NCBI GenBank assembly: GCA_033439685.1
Contig: JAUEDM010000002.1
Coordinates: 3,100,001 to 3,164,000 of the forward strand
Direction: 5' to 3'
Source of the DNA: Apodospora peruviana
Taxonomy: Eukaryota; Ascomycota; Sordariomycetes; Sordariales; Lasiosphaeriaceae
DNA: 64,000 bases
Below the pieces are notes generated by a model, which saw only the letters and a program-made list of their open reading frames with translations, had not been told where the DNA came from and did no database searches. The position numbers and the translations under genes were made by a program. Shown here one piece after another: positions 1-11,800 of the stretch. The first letter of the stretch is position 1. Each line of letters begins with the position of its first letter.

Positions 1-1339
1 CTCGCCGAAGTCATTACCAAAGCCTGCGTCTCCAGCGTCACCAGAGTCCTCTTTAACCGTGGAGTTGGGGCAACGCGACTTGTAGTGACCCATCTGCTGG
101 CAGTTGGAGCACTTGACGCGGGTGGCTATTGCCAAGTTAGTGATTGCTTGGACGGCTAGGGTCATCAGTTTACTTACTGTCGCGGGGCTTGGGACAGTCC
201 TTGCCGACATGGCCCATCTCGTCACAGTTGCGGCACTGAACATTGGCCATGTTGCGCGGCTCGGTGCATTCTTTGGCCACGTGACTCTCTTGGCCACAGT
301 TACGGCAGCCACGGGGGCCTGCGGTCGGGCAGTCCTTTGAGAAATGGCCCACTTCAACACGTTAGTCGCAGTATCAACTCCTTTGGGAACATGCATGACT
401 TACTCTCATTGCACTTGCGGCACTCAACGCCCTCAGCAGAGCGAGGCTCTGTACAGTCGGCAACCTTGTGTCCGGGCTTTCTATATGCAATTGTTAGCTG
501 TCTTGTTCCAGCTAAATGTCCAAGGGGGGCTCCCGGTACATACCCGCAGTTCTTGCAAGCAAACTTGTCGACGCGTGGAGTCGGGCCTGTAGCAGGATTA
601 GCTGATGCTCTCGGCTGATTCCCTGATAAAACTCACAATCACGTATGCGATGACCAAACGCATCGCAGTTGTAGCACTTGATGTCACGAAGTACCTCGGG
701 CTCTCGCTTCTCCTCGGGACAGTCCTTCGCAATATGGCCGAGTTCCTCGCAGTTACGACACTTGGGAACGCCACGGGGAACCACCTCGCCGGCATTCTGG
801 AGGCGGTCCAAGTTCTCGGTCTCATCCTTGGGCCAGACCTCACGATCACGAGGACGGGGAGGGTTCCACTGAAAGCGATAGGTGACTGTGTGCTTCTTCT
901 CACACTTGCCCTGAAGGTCGCGGTTGGTCATAGTGGAAGCCATAGTGGACTTCTCGATGGCAATGAGCCAGACTGGGAGGTCCTGCGAGCGGAAAGCCTC
1001 CTCGAGCTCAACATAGGTGGTCTCAGGCGCTGCCTTGACGTAGATCTGGATGGCCTCTTTCAAGTCGTCAATGTCGTGCTCCACAACGGCCTTCTTGATC
1101 ATGACCCAGGCCTCGTCGGTAGTCATATCGGGATAGTGGCTCCGATCGATTTCCTGCACCTCCAGGGCGGCCTTCATAACACGACGACCGCCAGAATCGT
1201 CGCCCTCGTCGGCCGTGTCGCCAAAATTGTCGTTGCCAAAACCGGCATCAGCAGACTCGCCCTTGCCCCATTCATTGCCTCCGGCTGTAGCACCTGAAGC
1301 GCCACCACCCCAGCCAGTGTTTCCAGTCTCCCAGGACAT
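1..1339 (-). CDS. Seven-knuckle CCHC zinc protein (Gis2/CNBP-like), C-terminus cut by window edge
   Basis: Probable nucleic-acid-binding protein; CCHC knuckles of the Gis2/Byr3/CNBP type bind single-stranded RNA or DNA. Exons (minus strand): 1339-637, 586-544, 480-404, 351-178 and 125 to beyond position 1, giving 374 visible codons. A Gly/Trp-rich start (MSWETGNTGWGGG) and a conserved globular N-terminal region of about 180 residues precede seven CX2CX4HX4C knuckles: CRNCEELGHIAKDC, CYNCDAFGHRIRDC, CKNCGKPGHKVADC, CRKCNEMGHFSKDC, CRNCGQESHVAKEC, CRNCDEMGHVGKDC and CSNCQQMGHYKSRC. The first three introns fall at or inside knuckles 2-4. All junctions have GT/AG ends and keep frame, and each split knuckle is restored by splicing. 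The N-terminal domain is longer than in yeast Gis2 (about 150 aa), so this is a filamentous-fungal relative and not a strict orthologue. The visible end (acidic, GFGND-like) resembles the N-terminal tail. Confidence 0.85.
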
Positions 1340-3719
1340 CGTTGATGGTTGGTTGCTGTGACAACGAAGTTGTGTTGTATACCTTGGTTTTAGGTCAGTG
1401 TATGCTCAGCGTGAACGAGATGATGATGTTATTGCGTGTAAGGCCAATCAAGCAGCGAGATATGGCTGGGAATCTGGAATGAGGATACTCTCAAAGATCA
1501 ACAACAAGGAGGAGAAGGAGGATACGAAGAGGGGAGAGAGAGCGCGCGCACCAATCTGTTCATGAATAGCACAAGACACTTGTCAGATGCTTTGTTGACA
1601 AAAAGGGCAGCCGCTGCAATTGCTTTTGGCGGAAGCCCGATGCCGCAGAATATTGTCCAACTTGTAGCTCACAAAGCAACCTGTAGAGCTACTTCCAGGT
1701 TGGTTGAGATGCGCAAAGAGGAAATGTTCAAAGGAGAGGCTACTCCAAGGGTAGGGAATTCGTGCTTACCTCGATGAGCGACAAAACACGGGCTTCAATA
1801 GCACCTGTATGCGAAGGGGGCAAGTTGTCAGTCCGGAGGAAACAAGATGTGATAACAGATGAGGGCTACGGTGATGATTGGGAGCGGAGATAGATGAGCA
1901 AGACGCTGAAAGAAAGGATCGCGCATACCTTTTCTGCCAGAAAGTCGATGCAATGACGATCACTTGTTGGTCACTTGCGTTGGCGGCCAAGTGGTGATGC
2001 AAAAGGAAAGGAAGGAGTGATTGGAGGGGTTCGCACAGAGTTTTATACCGGTGGCCTGGCGGAGGGCGGTTGACAGGATAGTCAACAACGAGGTCTCAGG
2101 GTTGGCAATTGTTGTTCGTCTGACGGTTGCTTGGAGCGCTCCTTCCCTTTTTGCTGTAAAGGGTGAGGGGACAGGGACCCATCTCGGTGAGCGACGGCTG
2201 TCGACGGCGTGGTTTGAACCGTGCCGGAAGGCGGTCGAAGCCCTTCGAACTGGCAGGCAAGAAAATTCTGCCCGCTGCCGACTGCCGTCTCGAACACGAC
2301 AGAGAAATGACGGAACGAAATCGGGGAGACGATAACGGTGTTCGATTATTCAAGGCAAGAACATCTAGGGAGCTTCCTGGGGCTGATACCAACGGCAGGC
2401 GGTGATGTATGTTTACACACCATCCGGTACCGGATCGATACAAAGCACCATGAGCGTTGCCATCTTCTTAGAACCTCAGCCTGCTCGTTTCTCACGAGGT
2501 TGAGCTAGAATATATCGGCAGTGTCTGATCATGAGTCCAAAGCCCTCCCCACGCATTTACCTACCTAGGTACCTGACGTATCTGGTGTTGACCTGTAGGA
2601 TCTGCATTTAATAGGTAAAACGCCTGGCTATAAACGGTCATCTGTATACCGGATCAGTTCTTCACGGGACATTATTCAGGTACACCTTGGATATTGCGGA
2701 GCGCTTCGGCTCCTTTCCCTTTTTCTCGGACGGCATCAGACCATCACAATAGCAATTTTTAACTCAGCCCACGGTTAGGCAAGGTCAGCCCGCACTGATT
2801 CAAGAAGGCACGTAAAATGAACAATACGTTAATTCCCCTCGTATGGAAGGACATCCATGGATAGCTTCCAGCTTGATATCTGGGGGCTATACGCTCACCA
2901 CTCCTGGGATTCCATGACCAGACATTGCCCCTTCTGGAGAATCAAAGTACCTAGGCTAGCAACAATCAACTGAGGACCGCAGTTTGCTATTGAGTCTTGT
3001 AAGAGTGCATGATGTCTGCATTCGGACCATCTCAAGCATGAGGCTCCTCGCAAATATGGTGAGATCGAAGAGTCATATGGAACACCATAGGCACTTAGTA
3101 TCCCGCGAGCAAGGCCTTGCCTACCTCCACAAGTAGCTGGCTTCGTCTTATTGAGTAAAAGTTCGGGCAAAAAAACTCTGAGCTTGAATACCACTAGCTT
3201 CAGGCATCGTGATGTCAAATGGCAGGAATTTAACAAAGCATAGGCAAAGATATTCGACCGCCGCTGTGAAAACTATATGGCATATAACCAGTGGCTGGTT
3301 CTCTTTTAAGCACGGAAAAAAGTATAGGTAATCTTGGTCCCCAATTCATTGTTCTGTTCCACTTCCACTTAGGATCCTCGAGAAGTCAAATACCAAACTT
3401 TGATCAGTTCGAAGCCTCGTAAGTGCATATCATTGAGATTCGAGATGGTGTGTGCATTCAATGAACAACGTTCTGGAACCATACCCCTGTGGGGCATGGG
3501 TCTTGAGCTTACTGTGTAAGCTGCGGGAGCCAGGGGTAACGTGCCCGCGTTAATTGAGTGAGCGGTGGCTGCCCCGCTGAAATGCCTCCACCGAATGGTG
3601 GAAATTGCCCGAACCCGTCAACGTCGAGCGTTCAACTGATGAATTCCGTCCGCCAGTTCCTGCCCACAAGCCGGTCTTCAGGTTTCTGTCAATCCTCCTA
3701 ACCTGACAATTCCACAGCC
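1340..3719. other. Intergenic, no gene seen
   Basis: Divergent upstream region shared by the zinc-knuckle gene (leftward) and DES1 (rightward). The short open frames here lack codon-like composition and splice support. A palindromic TACCTAGGTA word occurs near 2565-2575. The first 600 bases next to the zinc-knuckle start are probably its 5' leader, possibly with a leader intron, but I could not fix its ends. Confidence 0.5.
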
Positions 3720-5023
3720 ATGGCTTCCGCGTTGACAACGGTGACGAATGCGTCGTCTAAGAGAAAAGATACGGGCATCAATGGCAACCTCAAGGAGAGC
3801 CGCGGAAGGGCCGCGGTGACGGCCGCCGAAAGGGATACGATCGAGACAAAGTACCGGGACTTCATCTGGACTTACACCGAAGAGCCGCACCGGACACGAC
3901 GCTTGGAAATTATCAAAGCCCACCCGGAGGTATGTTTTGAGTGAATGCGAGCCTGTAGAAAGACAAGAAGTAGCTAACACACCCTCCCAAACAGGTCACC
4001 AAGCTTTGCGGCCCGGAGCCCCTGACGAAATATGTCGTCGCGGGCGTCGTCACTCTACAGATCCTGCTGGCGCATCTCCTACGGAACACCCCATTCTGGT
4101 CGTTCAAGTTCTGGGCCATTGCCTACGTCTTTGGCGCAACATCCAACCAGAACCTCTTCCTTGCCATTCATGAGATCTCCCACAACCTCGCCTTCAAGTC
4201 ACCGCTGGCCAATAGACTGTTTGCTATCTTTGCCAACCTGCCCATTGCGGTTCCCTATAGCGCCTCCTTCAGGGTACTTATACGACACCCCATCCATATC
4301 CATCTTGAACATCAAAGAAGAATCCACTAATCCGCTATCGTTTAGCCATATCACCTAACACACCACAAGTCCCTCGGCGTCGATGGCCTCGACACAGACT
4401 TGCCGACCAAATTTGAAGCAATCTTCCTCGACTCTATCCTCGGAAAGGCCTTCTTCTGCACCTTCCAGATCTTCTTCTACGCTCTGCGGCCCATGATCGT
4501 CTACCGCATCCCCATGACCTGGGTGCACGCGCTCAACGTCGCCGTCCAGCTCTCCTTCGACTACGCTCTTGTGGCCCTCCTCCCGGGATACTTCAACGTC
4601 AATTCGCTCCTTTACCTTCTGTTATCGTCCTTCTTGGCTGGCTCGCTCCACCCCACGGCTGGCCACTTTATTGCCGAGCACTACGTCTACGAGAAGGTGA
4701 CGCCTACGGCGCGCGACCCGGCCAACAGGTTGCCCATCCCCGAGACGTTCAGCTACTACGGCCCGCTCAATTTCTTCACCTACAACGTCGGCCTGCACAA
4801 CGAGCACCACGACTTCCCCGCCATCCCCTGGACGCGCCTGCCGAAGCTGAATGAGCTGGCCAAGGAATTTTATGCGGACCTGCCGCACCACCGCAGCTGG
4901 ACGTATGTGATTTGGAGGTTTATTTTCGACGAGGAGGTGGGCATGCGGTGTCGCGTCAAGAGGCAGCAGGGCGGTCGTGTCGTGGGCGGCGGGACAGCGA
5001 CGTCGGCGAAGGTCGCGGAGTAG
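3720..5023 (+). CDS. DES1: Sphingolipid delta(4)-desaturase (dihydroceramide desaturase)
   Basis: Introduces the C4-C5 double bond into the sphingoid base of dihydroceramide, an ER-membrane step that in fungi feeds glucosylceramide synthesis. Exons 3720-3929, 3995-4273 and 4346-5023 encode 388 residues. The N-terminus carries the family's lipid-desaturase leader (FIWTYTEEPHRTRR, about residues 48-61). All three histidine boxes are present: HEISHN near 128, HLTHH near 166-170 and NEHHDFP near 314. The second box is made only when intron 2 (4274-4345) is removed, which supports the splice call. Long hydrophobic stretches around residues 75-155 and 200-265 fit the membrane-embedded fold. The C-terminal 25 residues (basic, then Gly-rich) look variable. 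The gene converges on VAC7. Confidence 0.95.
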
Positions 5024-5487
5024 AAGGAGGATGAGATTGAGGCTTGATCATGCCAGCAGGTATGGTCATAGGTATCTAGATAGGTTGGGTAGTTTTATTG
5101 GGCTGCAATTAGACGGTAGAATTTTAATTCTTCTTCCGAATGGCTTGTCACACTACATACGATAGTTACCAAGCACGTTGTTGTTGCGGCCCGGGATATG
5201 GTATAAAATCACGCTGACTTGGGGATAAGGGGATAAAGGGAAAAAGGTTCAGCGTTGAGGGCCCCTACTGCAGACGCCTAGGGTCCATCTATGTCCGAAG
5301 AGGATTAACTGTAAAGGTTAAAATCCTGGCAGGTGTGTACATAATATCGATAAATAATTTCATGTTCTCACTGTAAATAGGTATGGTATATCTTAAACCC
5401 AGATTACGCAAGTGCAAATGACGCAACAATACTGTTAATGATAATGTATAACTTCTTTCTAGACCTGATATCTGTCTCTGGCTTATG

Positions 5488-5502
5488 CCCCCCCCCCCCC
5501 CC
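5488..5502. repeat. Poly-C run, 15 nt
   Basis: Uninterrupted run of 15 cytosines, 76 bases upstream of a second, longer C run. Exact length is prone to sequencing error. Confidence 0.9.
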
Positions 5503-5528
5503 TCCCTTGTCTCTCCTTTCTCTTCCCA

Positions 5529-5554
5529 TGTGTGTGTGCGTGTGCGTGTGTGCG
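5529..5554. repeat. TG/CG dinucleotide microsatellite
   Basis: Alternating purine-pyrimidine tract (TG repeats with CG interruptions) between the two poly-C runs. Alternating tracts like this can adopt left-handed DNA under supercoiling; whether it matters here is not known. Confidence 0.85.
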
Positions 5555-5577
5555 TTTCTGTGATGCGTTCTTTTCTA

Positions 5578-5600
5578 CCCCCCCCCCCCCCCCCCCCCCC
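5578..5600. repeat. Poly-C run, 23 nt
   Basis: Uninterrupted run of 23 cytosines (G-run on the minus strand, the strand transcribed from VAC7). Length may be mis-assembled. Confidence 0.9.
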
Positions 5601-5946
5601 AATCTTTGTTGAATCCAAAACCCCAAACGTTTAAACGCTTCGTCGTCCCCTTCCATCCCATAAAAAGCAAATCCTTCAACCAAGCCAAGCCCAGCCCGCC
5701 ACCGGGGGAATATTTTGATATAAGATCCATAATGCCATGCAACGCTGAGCTTCGGTATTCAAGACGACAGAAAAAGAAAGGACTGCCCCTATTAGTAAGT
5801 TTTGATAGTATTTTTTACCCTCTTCGACGTGAACGTGATAAAACGGTGTGACATAGTAAAGAGATATTTATTTGTGCCCGTTGCGTGTGCAAGCTGTACG
5901 TGCGGAAATATCCGCGACTTTCCTGCTTCCGTCCCCTCTCTATCTA

Positions 5947-8802
5947 TCAGATAGATATGGTCACTTCCCCCTTCGTGATATTGGGCTTCAAGGTCGGGTC
6001 GTTTGCCGAGTTAGGCTTTACCGTTATCTTTCCCGAGACGGCGGACGTCCGAATCCGCTGGCTAAGCGGAAGGGTATACTTCAAAACCCCCTTGAGAATC
6101 AGTTGAAATTCATCCTCCATGATCCGCTCCCACCGTTCGGGGCCGCCATAAGTACCATTTCCTGGATTCTTCAGGCGGACCTCGCCAGATGAAAGCGAGG
6201 CACCCGTGTGGAAGAACGACCCCTCGAAACTGAGCGCGCTATCGAATCCCGTGATGGTGCCGAGTCGCATGTTTGGTGCCGAGTCCTCAGGGGTATCATC
6301 GCCCGGAGTCTCCAAAGCTCCGGCATCTCGGCTCCTGCTTTCGTCCAGAGGTTCAATTTCGCTAGGATGCGTGTGACGCCACCACTCCGAGTCGGTGCCC
6401 GCATGGGGCGATTTCGCAAACACCTCAATATCGGCAGCATCAACAGACACGACAACAACATTCGGGTTGTGTGCTCTGATTGTGAGATCGAGCATTAACT
6501 CCTGCTCACTCGCGACAACATGGTTCATGGAAACCATCTGAACATCTGTGAGTGGTTGTGATGTCGCAAACATGAAGCCGATGGCGCCAGAAACAACAAG
6601 CAATAGCATGACTGTTAATACTAGACAGCTTGCAAACCGGTTTAGAATGGACGGTGGTGCCCGATAAGACTGCGCCTCCATGGATCGCAGCGACTGCATG
6701 CCCATGGGGCCCCTCCGTACTCTCCCTGATCGTGCTGACCGAATCGTGGATGCCGGGATAAGAGGCGTTGTCTCATCGTCTGCGCCGGTGGTGGTATCAT
6801 CGAGATCATAACCCGCCGATAGGTGTGTCGCCCGCTTGCCGTTAATAGTGGGTCCACGGTTAGCGAATCGAGGGCTTGGCGGCGTAGATAATTGTCTCGG
6901 ATTACTGGTTACTCCGGAGATTGATGCGCCGAAAGGAGACTGCTCAGCAAATAGTGAAGGATGGCCGTTACCTCCACCGTTTCGGCCCCAGCGACCAAAG
7001 TGGTGATGATGGCGGGTGGTTCCCCGAGTAGAACCCACATTGCTCCTTCCGGTACCCCTGCCGTCATCTTCGGGACCAACAGCACCTTCGTTAGCATTGC
7101 TGTTGTACGAGTTCACGAATTTCATGCTCTTCTTGACAGTAATTGGAGGCCCAGGGGCGCCCTCCATGACTGTGTGAATCGACCGCATACCGGTGCGATC
7201 GATCTGGCTGGCCATTGATGTCGCACTTGGCGTCCTCGAGTGGAACCTGTGGGGCCGGTCGCGGCCATCGGGCGGGTTCGAGTCATACACAAAGGTTTCC
7301 TCTGAATCTGACGAGTTGGCCTCCTCGACCGCGCTGGCCACCTTTGCTTCAAAAATATCCGCCTTGGATGATGCTGGACGATGTCTTGTCAGTAAGTTGC
7401 CCACTTGGTATACACTCAGGCTCTGGGTTCGAGCGCTCGGCGAGTGAGAATGGTGAGGGCTCGCGACATCATCATAGTGACCATGGTGACCATAGTATCT
7501 CGTAGGTGAAATACTCGTCTCATTGAGCGAGGAGACCGATCTCTTGGACTGATGATGTCGCTGTTTGGGTAGTAGTAAAGTTAAATTTGGTGGCTCACCG
7601 GTCCCGGTCGTCACCGCGGGCTGCTTTCGTGACGGCTTCTTTTTCTCCTTCTTCGGACGGATAGTCTCGTTGCTGGGTTTCGTTCTCAAACTGCTATTTG
7701 ATGCTTGCACCCCAACTCCAGGGGCAAGAACAACCGGTGGTATTGAAGTGACCGTCTCAGTCTCTACCGTCATGCTCTGTAAGGAACCCTCGCCCGCCTT
7801 GCCTTTCCCCGCGCCAGGTTTGACAGACGCACTCGATTGCCTCGTTTTTAATGGGGGGGCTGTGGATGCCACGGTTGTCCGCCTGGACGCTTTGATGCTG
7901 CCACTTTCGCTGCCACTCTCATTCGAGTTGCCCTTTCCAGTGGGCCCCTTGGAGACGGATGCATCTGAAGCGTCTGGCTGCGATGCCTCAGAGATGATGC
8001 TATCCTCCAGCTTCTCCTCCATCGACTCCTCTTGTGGCCTGGGTGAGCTGAGAGGGCTGGCTTCTTGAACGGTCTCCAAGGTCGATGCGCTCCCACCGGC
8101 TCCACGAGCAGGAGTTCGGGTTCCGGATTGAAGTTGCGGATCGTCCGTATCGGTGTCGGACTGGGTGTCTGGGTATGTGGGCGCTGGCGGTGTCGCGCGT
8201 TGAAGACTAATTAGCGGCGCGTCCTGTTCACCTCTCCGAGGCGGTCCTAGATTTGGTTTGTGTAAGATGGGCGGAGGGGATCGTAACCTGGGCGAAACAG
8301 GCCACCGGGGTGATTCTTTGATATGCTCCAACGTAGTTGGCGACTTTGTGGGCGCGGGCACGGTGCCGGCATCTGATGTGGTGGGGAGAAGGGTGGGCGT
8401 GATGATTGATGAGAGTGTTCTTGATGTGGATGAAACGACAGGGTTGTTTGGTCGGGCGGAACGTGCAGGACTTGAATCCTGTTGGCTATTCTTTCGTGAT
8501 CTGGTTCCGGGATTTGTTGACGAACCGCGTGAGTTGTTCGTCCGGGAGAGAGGTCTGGTCGGAGACGGCTCCCGCGAAGGAAGTGGTGAAGGTGCTGCGG
8601 ACGACGGAGCTGACGGGGCCGAGTTCTGTGAGGTGAGCTTTGAGGGCCAAGAGTCTGTTTTTGGCGTGACGGTCACGACGCTTGATGTGGATTCGCGCGA
8701 GAGCGTGGGGTAGAGATGTAGGGCATTGCTGTTAGACCGGCTGTTAGACCTCGAGCGACCGGCGTCTGAAGAGCCGCCCGGTATGCTTGGTGAATGGTCC
8801 AT
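5947..8802 (-). CDS. VAC7: Vacuolar segregation protein Vac7
   Basis: Vacuolar-membrane activator of the Fab1 PI3P 5-kinase complex, controlling PI(3,5)P2 level and so vacuole size and acidification. Single 951-residue frame starting MDHSPSIPGG. Residues 1-470 are low-complexity and rich in Ser, Pro and Thr, with many SP/TP sites. A conserved block (SSKADIFEAKVASAVEEANS to about residue 510) and an Asp/Glu-Thr segment follow. One membrane span lies at about 719-746 (FASCLVLTVMLLLVVSGAIG), and a luminal C-terminal domain of about 205 residues carries N-X-S/T sites. This is the usual Vac7 layout: long cytosolic N-terminus, single span, luminal tail. An intron-like stretch near 7567-7604 is only 38 nt and splicing it would break the frame, so it is treated as coding. 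The gene converges on DES1. Confidence 0.9.
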   Translation of the reverse strand: MDHSPSIPGGSSDAGRSRSNSRSNSNALHLYPTLSRESTSSVVTVTPKTDSWPSKLTSQNSAPSAPSSAAPSPLPSREPSPTRPLSRTNNSRGSSTNPGTRSRKNSQQDSSPARSARPNNPVVSSTSRTLSSIITPTLLPTTSDAGTVPAPTKSPTTLEHIKESPRWPVSPRLRSPPPILHKPNLGPPRRGEQDAPLISLQRATPPAPTYPDTQSDTDTDDPQLQSGTRTPARGAGGSASTLETVQEASPLSSPRPQEESMEEKLEDSIISEASQPDASDASVSKGPTGKGNSNESGSESGSIKASRRTTVASTAPPLKTRQSSASVKPGAGKGKAGEGSLQSMTVETETVTSIPPVVLAPGVGVQASNSSLRTKPSNETIRPKKEKKKPSRKQPAVTTGTGEPPNLTLLLPKQRHHQSKRSVSSLNETSISPTRYYGHHGHYDDVASPHHSHSPSARTQSLSVYQVGNLLTRHRPASSKADIFEAKVASAVEEANSSDSEETFVYDSNPPDGRDRPHRFHSRTPSATSMASQIDRTGMRSIHTVMEGAPGPPITVKKSMKFVNSYNSNANEGAVGPEDDGRGTGRSNVGSTRGTTRHHHHFGRWGRNGGGNGHPSLFAEQSPFGASISGVTSNPRQLSTPPSPRFANRGPTINGKRATHLSAGYDLDDTTTGADDETTPLIPASTIRSARSGRVRRGPMGMQSLRSMEAQSYRAPPSILNRFASCLVLTVMLLLVVSGAIGFMFATSQPLTDVQMVSMNHVVASEQELMLDLTIRAHNPNVVVVSVDAADIEVFAKSPHAGTDSEWWRHTHPSEIEPLDESRSRDAGALETPGDDTPEDSAPNMRLGTITGFDSALSFEGSFFHTGASLSSGEVRLKNPGNGTYGGPERWERIMEDEFQLILKGVLKYTLPLSQRIRTSAVSGKITVKPNSANDPTLKPNITKGEVTISI

Positions 8803-11800
8803 GTTTAGCTGTGTGGTGGGAGGCGATCAGTTGTCGGGAGAGGAATGGGGGTTCATCCAGGACCAGACTCTCGGCCACACATGCCAGGACTTGTCTTAGC
8901 TGGGAAGAAAGTAGCTTGCATGTGGCATCAAGTACACCATAATGATCGGACAGGCATGCGATGAGGCCGTCGTGGACTGTCCTGGATATTCCGTTTCGCC
9001 ACGGTATCGCGGAAAGGTCTATCGATGCGCGGGAGGGTTGGCGGGATGGGAAGAAAGAGGAAGCGAATTGCAAAACGGAGAGAAGTGCATCAGTCAGTCA
9101 TTCCTAATTTGACGTGCGCAGGGGTTGTCGAGAGAGAGCCAGCAGTGGAAGTTAGACGTGGGCCACGCGGAAATTCTGCTTTGAGTGGGAATGGTTGAGA
9201 GTGGGAATGGGATTATGGATGTCGAGGTGTGGAGGGAGGGCGGCGGGCTTTGGCTTCAGATGGATGATGTCGTTGGTCCGTTCAGGACGAGGCGACCGTC
9301 TTGAAGTGGTCTGGTCTGGCCCAGCACAAGCATAGCACGGGGTTCGGGGGGCCCAAGGCTGGGTTAGAACTAGACTTAGTGCGTTCAGTGCGCTGGCCAC
9401 CGTTTTGGGCTGCCCTGCACCAAAATGCAGACCTCGTTACGTGGCCCTGGGAGAAAACCCCCCCTTTCCACAAATGGCTTTCTGCGCCCCAACCTGCGCT
9501 CCTACCAAAAGCCCAGCGATGGAGCCGAGCTAAGCATCTCGGTTATTGCATTTCATCTCATTCTCCCCTTTTCAACGCAACGAGAGCTGTTGGATTCTGC
9601 TCCGGAGACTCGTGCCGGTGACACGGCTCTATTACTGGACGTTACTCTACATCATCGAAAGTGGTCCTTTTGTTCCGTTTGTGATGCTGTAGCAATGAAA
9701 CCCACGAGAACGTCAGAGGCGGAGTCTTTGGCCCGGTAAATTCGGGTCGGGAACTACCTAGGTAGCAACTCGACCGCGGCAGCGAGTTCCTGGCTTTTGC
9801 TCGCTTCCCTCGTCGATTCTTAATATTTGCAAGAACCCTATTGTGAAACCCCCAGACAGGCTTCCGTGAAGACGGGAACTGTACGGGTTACGTATACTGC
9901 GACTGGCGGACCGCCGGCCAGCTGCCATGCTTCATCGTCTTATATTAACCTATGTCCCTTGTGTTGCCAAAGGATTACGCACTCGATTTGCCCGAGGTCG
10001 ATCTCCACGAGAGCCCCTCCCGCGGATCCCATGAGATGACAATCATGGACAAAATTAAGCCTAGCCTCAGGAACATGTCTTGGTTGATGGAGCTGATAGT
10101 CGCAACTAAAACTTTACCGCATCCCCGGGTTCCATATCATTCAAAACATCTTGCCAGATCTCGCCATCGGCTTTTTTACTGTCGCGGGAATCATTTCTTT
10201 TGATCAATATTCTTGTCAATGCACAGCAATATCTAATTATCAAACGAGATATCAGCGTGGCAGCCCACCAAGCCAAGATGGGAGGTGAAGCAACCTCGGA
10301 ATTGGGGCTCGGTTCGGTTCAGCCTCTCACAACCCGCCAAGTGGACTGTGGATTGTGGCACTTTGCAACCACACGCCACGAATCGACTCCCACCAGAGTG
10401 AGAGTCCCAATGACCTTTCCCTCTTTCGCTGAAATTCCGCGTCTCCCGTTTGTCCCGCCCCGGCATGCGGTCAGCCATGTGCTGAGTGGACACTTGCAGG
10501 GCTCCCGTCGTTCTGACACGCCGCAGAGCGGGTCAGTATTCGAGAACCAGCAAGGCTGGTGGGCTGGTGGAAAGGACATTGCACGGAAAGGGAAACATGC
10601 CGGTAGCTGCCGAACATCACCGGGGGAGTGAAGGTGCCAAGGTGGAGGTTGTCAGCCACCCGGGGAACCAGTCGTTTCCCTGAAACCGGCAGCGGCGGGC
10701 GGGCGGGTCAGGGGCAAAAACTGGAGACTTGGGAATGACACCGTTTGTTGAGGAATCAACTAATTTTTCTTCTTTCTCTAGCGGCCAGTCCCACGTCACC
10801 TTCTTTTTTGAGAGCGGTGACATTTGACGACGATGAGTGATAATTAACCCTGAGCAATTCCTACTATTCCGTAGACTAGACTAGCCCAGTGTATTTATTC
10901 TCTTCAGTCTGTACCTCTCCAACCCCCGGGCAGCGCTCCATACCAACGGCTGAGTGACACGTGGTGACGAGAGTGTGGGAACGGACGGACCCGTGACGTT
11001 TTGCGGAAAATGAAGAGTGAAATCTGGAGACCCTATTTCTGCAAGTGAACTAGCAACCTTAAACCCAACGACTGTGCGAGGCTGCCGAAAGAGAAGAAAG
11101 AATTATCATTGTTGGTCAAGGCGCTGGTTACCATGTCGTTGACGTCCCTCTCAGCTCAGGGTTCCGGGTGGAATGTGATGCTAAGGTATGCCATGCCCGC
11201 GTGGGGGCATGCTTTACATGTCACCCGACGCAACCGGAGTCACTGTCACAATTGCGGGAAGGCTCGTGAGAACTAAACTTTCTGATCATCTGCGCAGGAA
11301 CCCGCCGTTTCCACTGGCCAGTGCCGCTTTCTTGCAAACGCAGCCGCCCACCGCCATCGCTTGCCGTCGTCTTCCTTTATTTTGGCCGGCCGCCAACCCG
11401 CACCACCATCCCCAACGCTGAGATGTTGCGAGTCGTGGAAGGTCGTGATGGGTCGAAAAGGCTGAACACAATTGACCAAAACGTCTTCTCACACATCGCA
11501 CATCCCCCGGAATTGGTGGCAGCCAGCCACGTTGTTGCAGGCGTTCAAAGCGGTTACCTGCTCTTCTGGGAAGTATTGCAGCATGATGCAATTTTCTTTG
11601 GCTCAAAACACACATACTAACGGTGGGATAACATATGTACGCCTCCTATGCTGTTTGTGTACCTATGTTGCGGTATATCTCTCATTCGATGCCCGAATCT
11701 TTTCTTTTCTTTCTCGTCGCTTCCCTCCTGGCGAATTACAAGTCGGGCCAAAACGGCCTCAGTGGTCGCTACATGGTCGACCGAGGCACAGCCAAGCCAT

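Larger units (their letters stand above)
5024..5946. other. Intergenic between convergent DES1 and VAC7
   Basis: 3'-to-3' spacer with no gene. It contains a 15-nt C run, a TG/CG dinucleotide repeat and a 23-nt C run, each listed separately. Both neighbouring transcripts must terminate here. Confidence 0.7.

Noticed and set aside
7567..7604. Intron-like GTGAG...CAG stretch inside VAC7
   Set aside because: Only 38 nt, shorter than any other intron here, and its removal would break the long frame; kept as coding.
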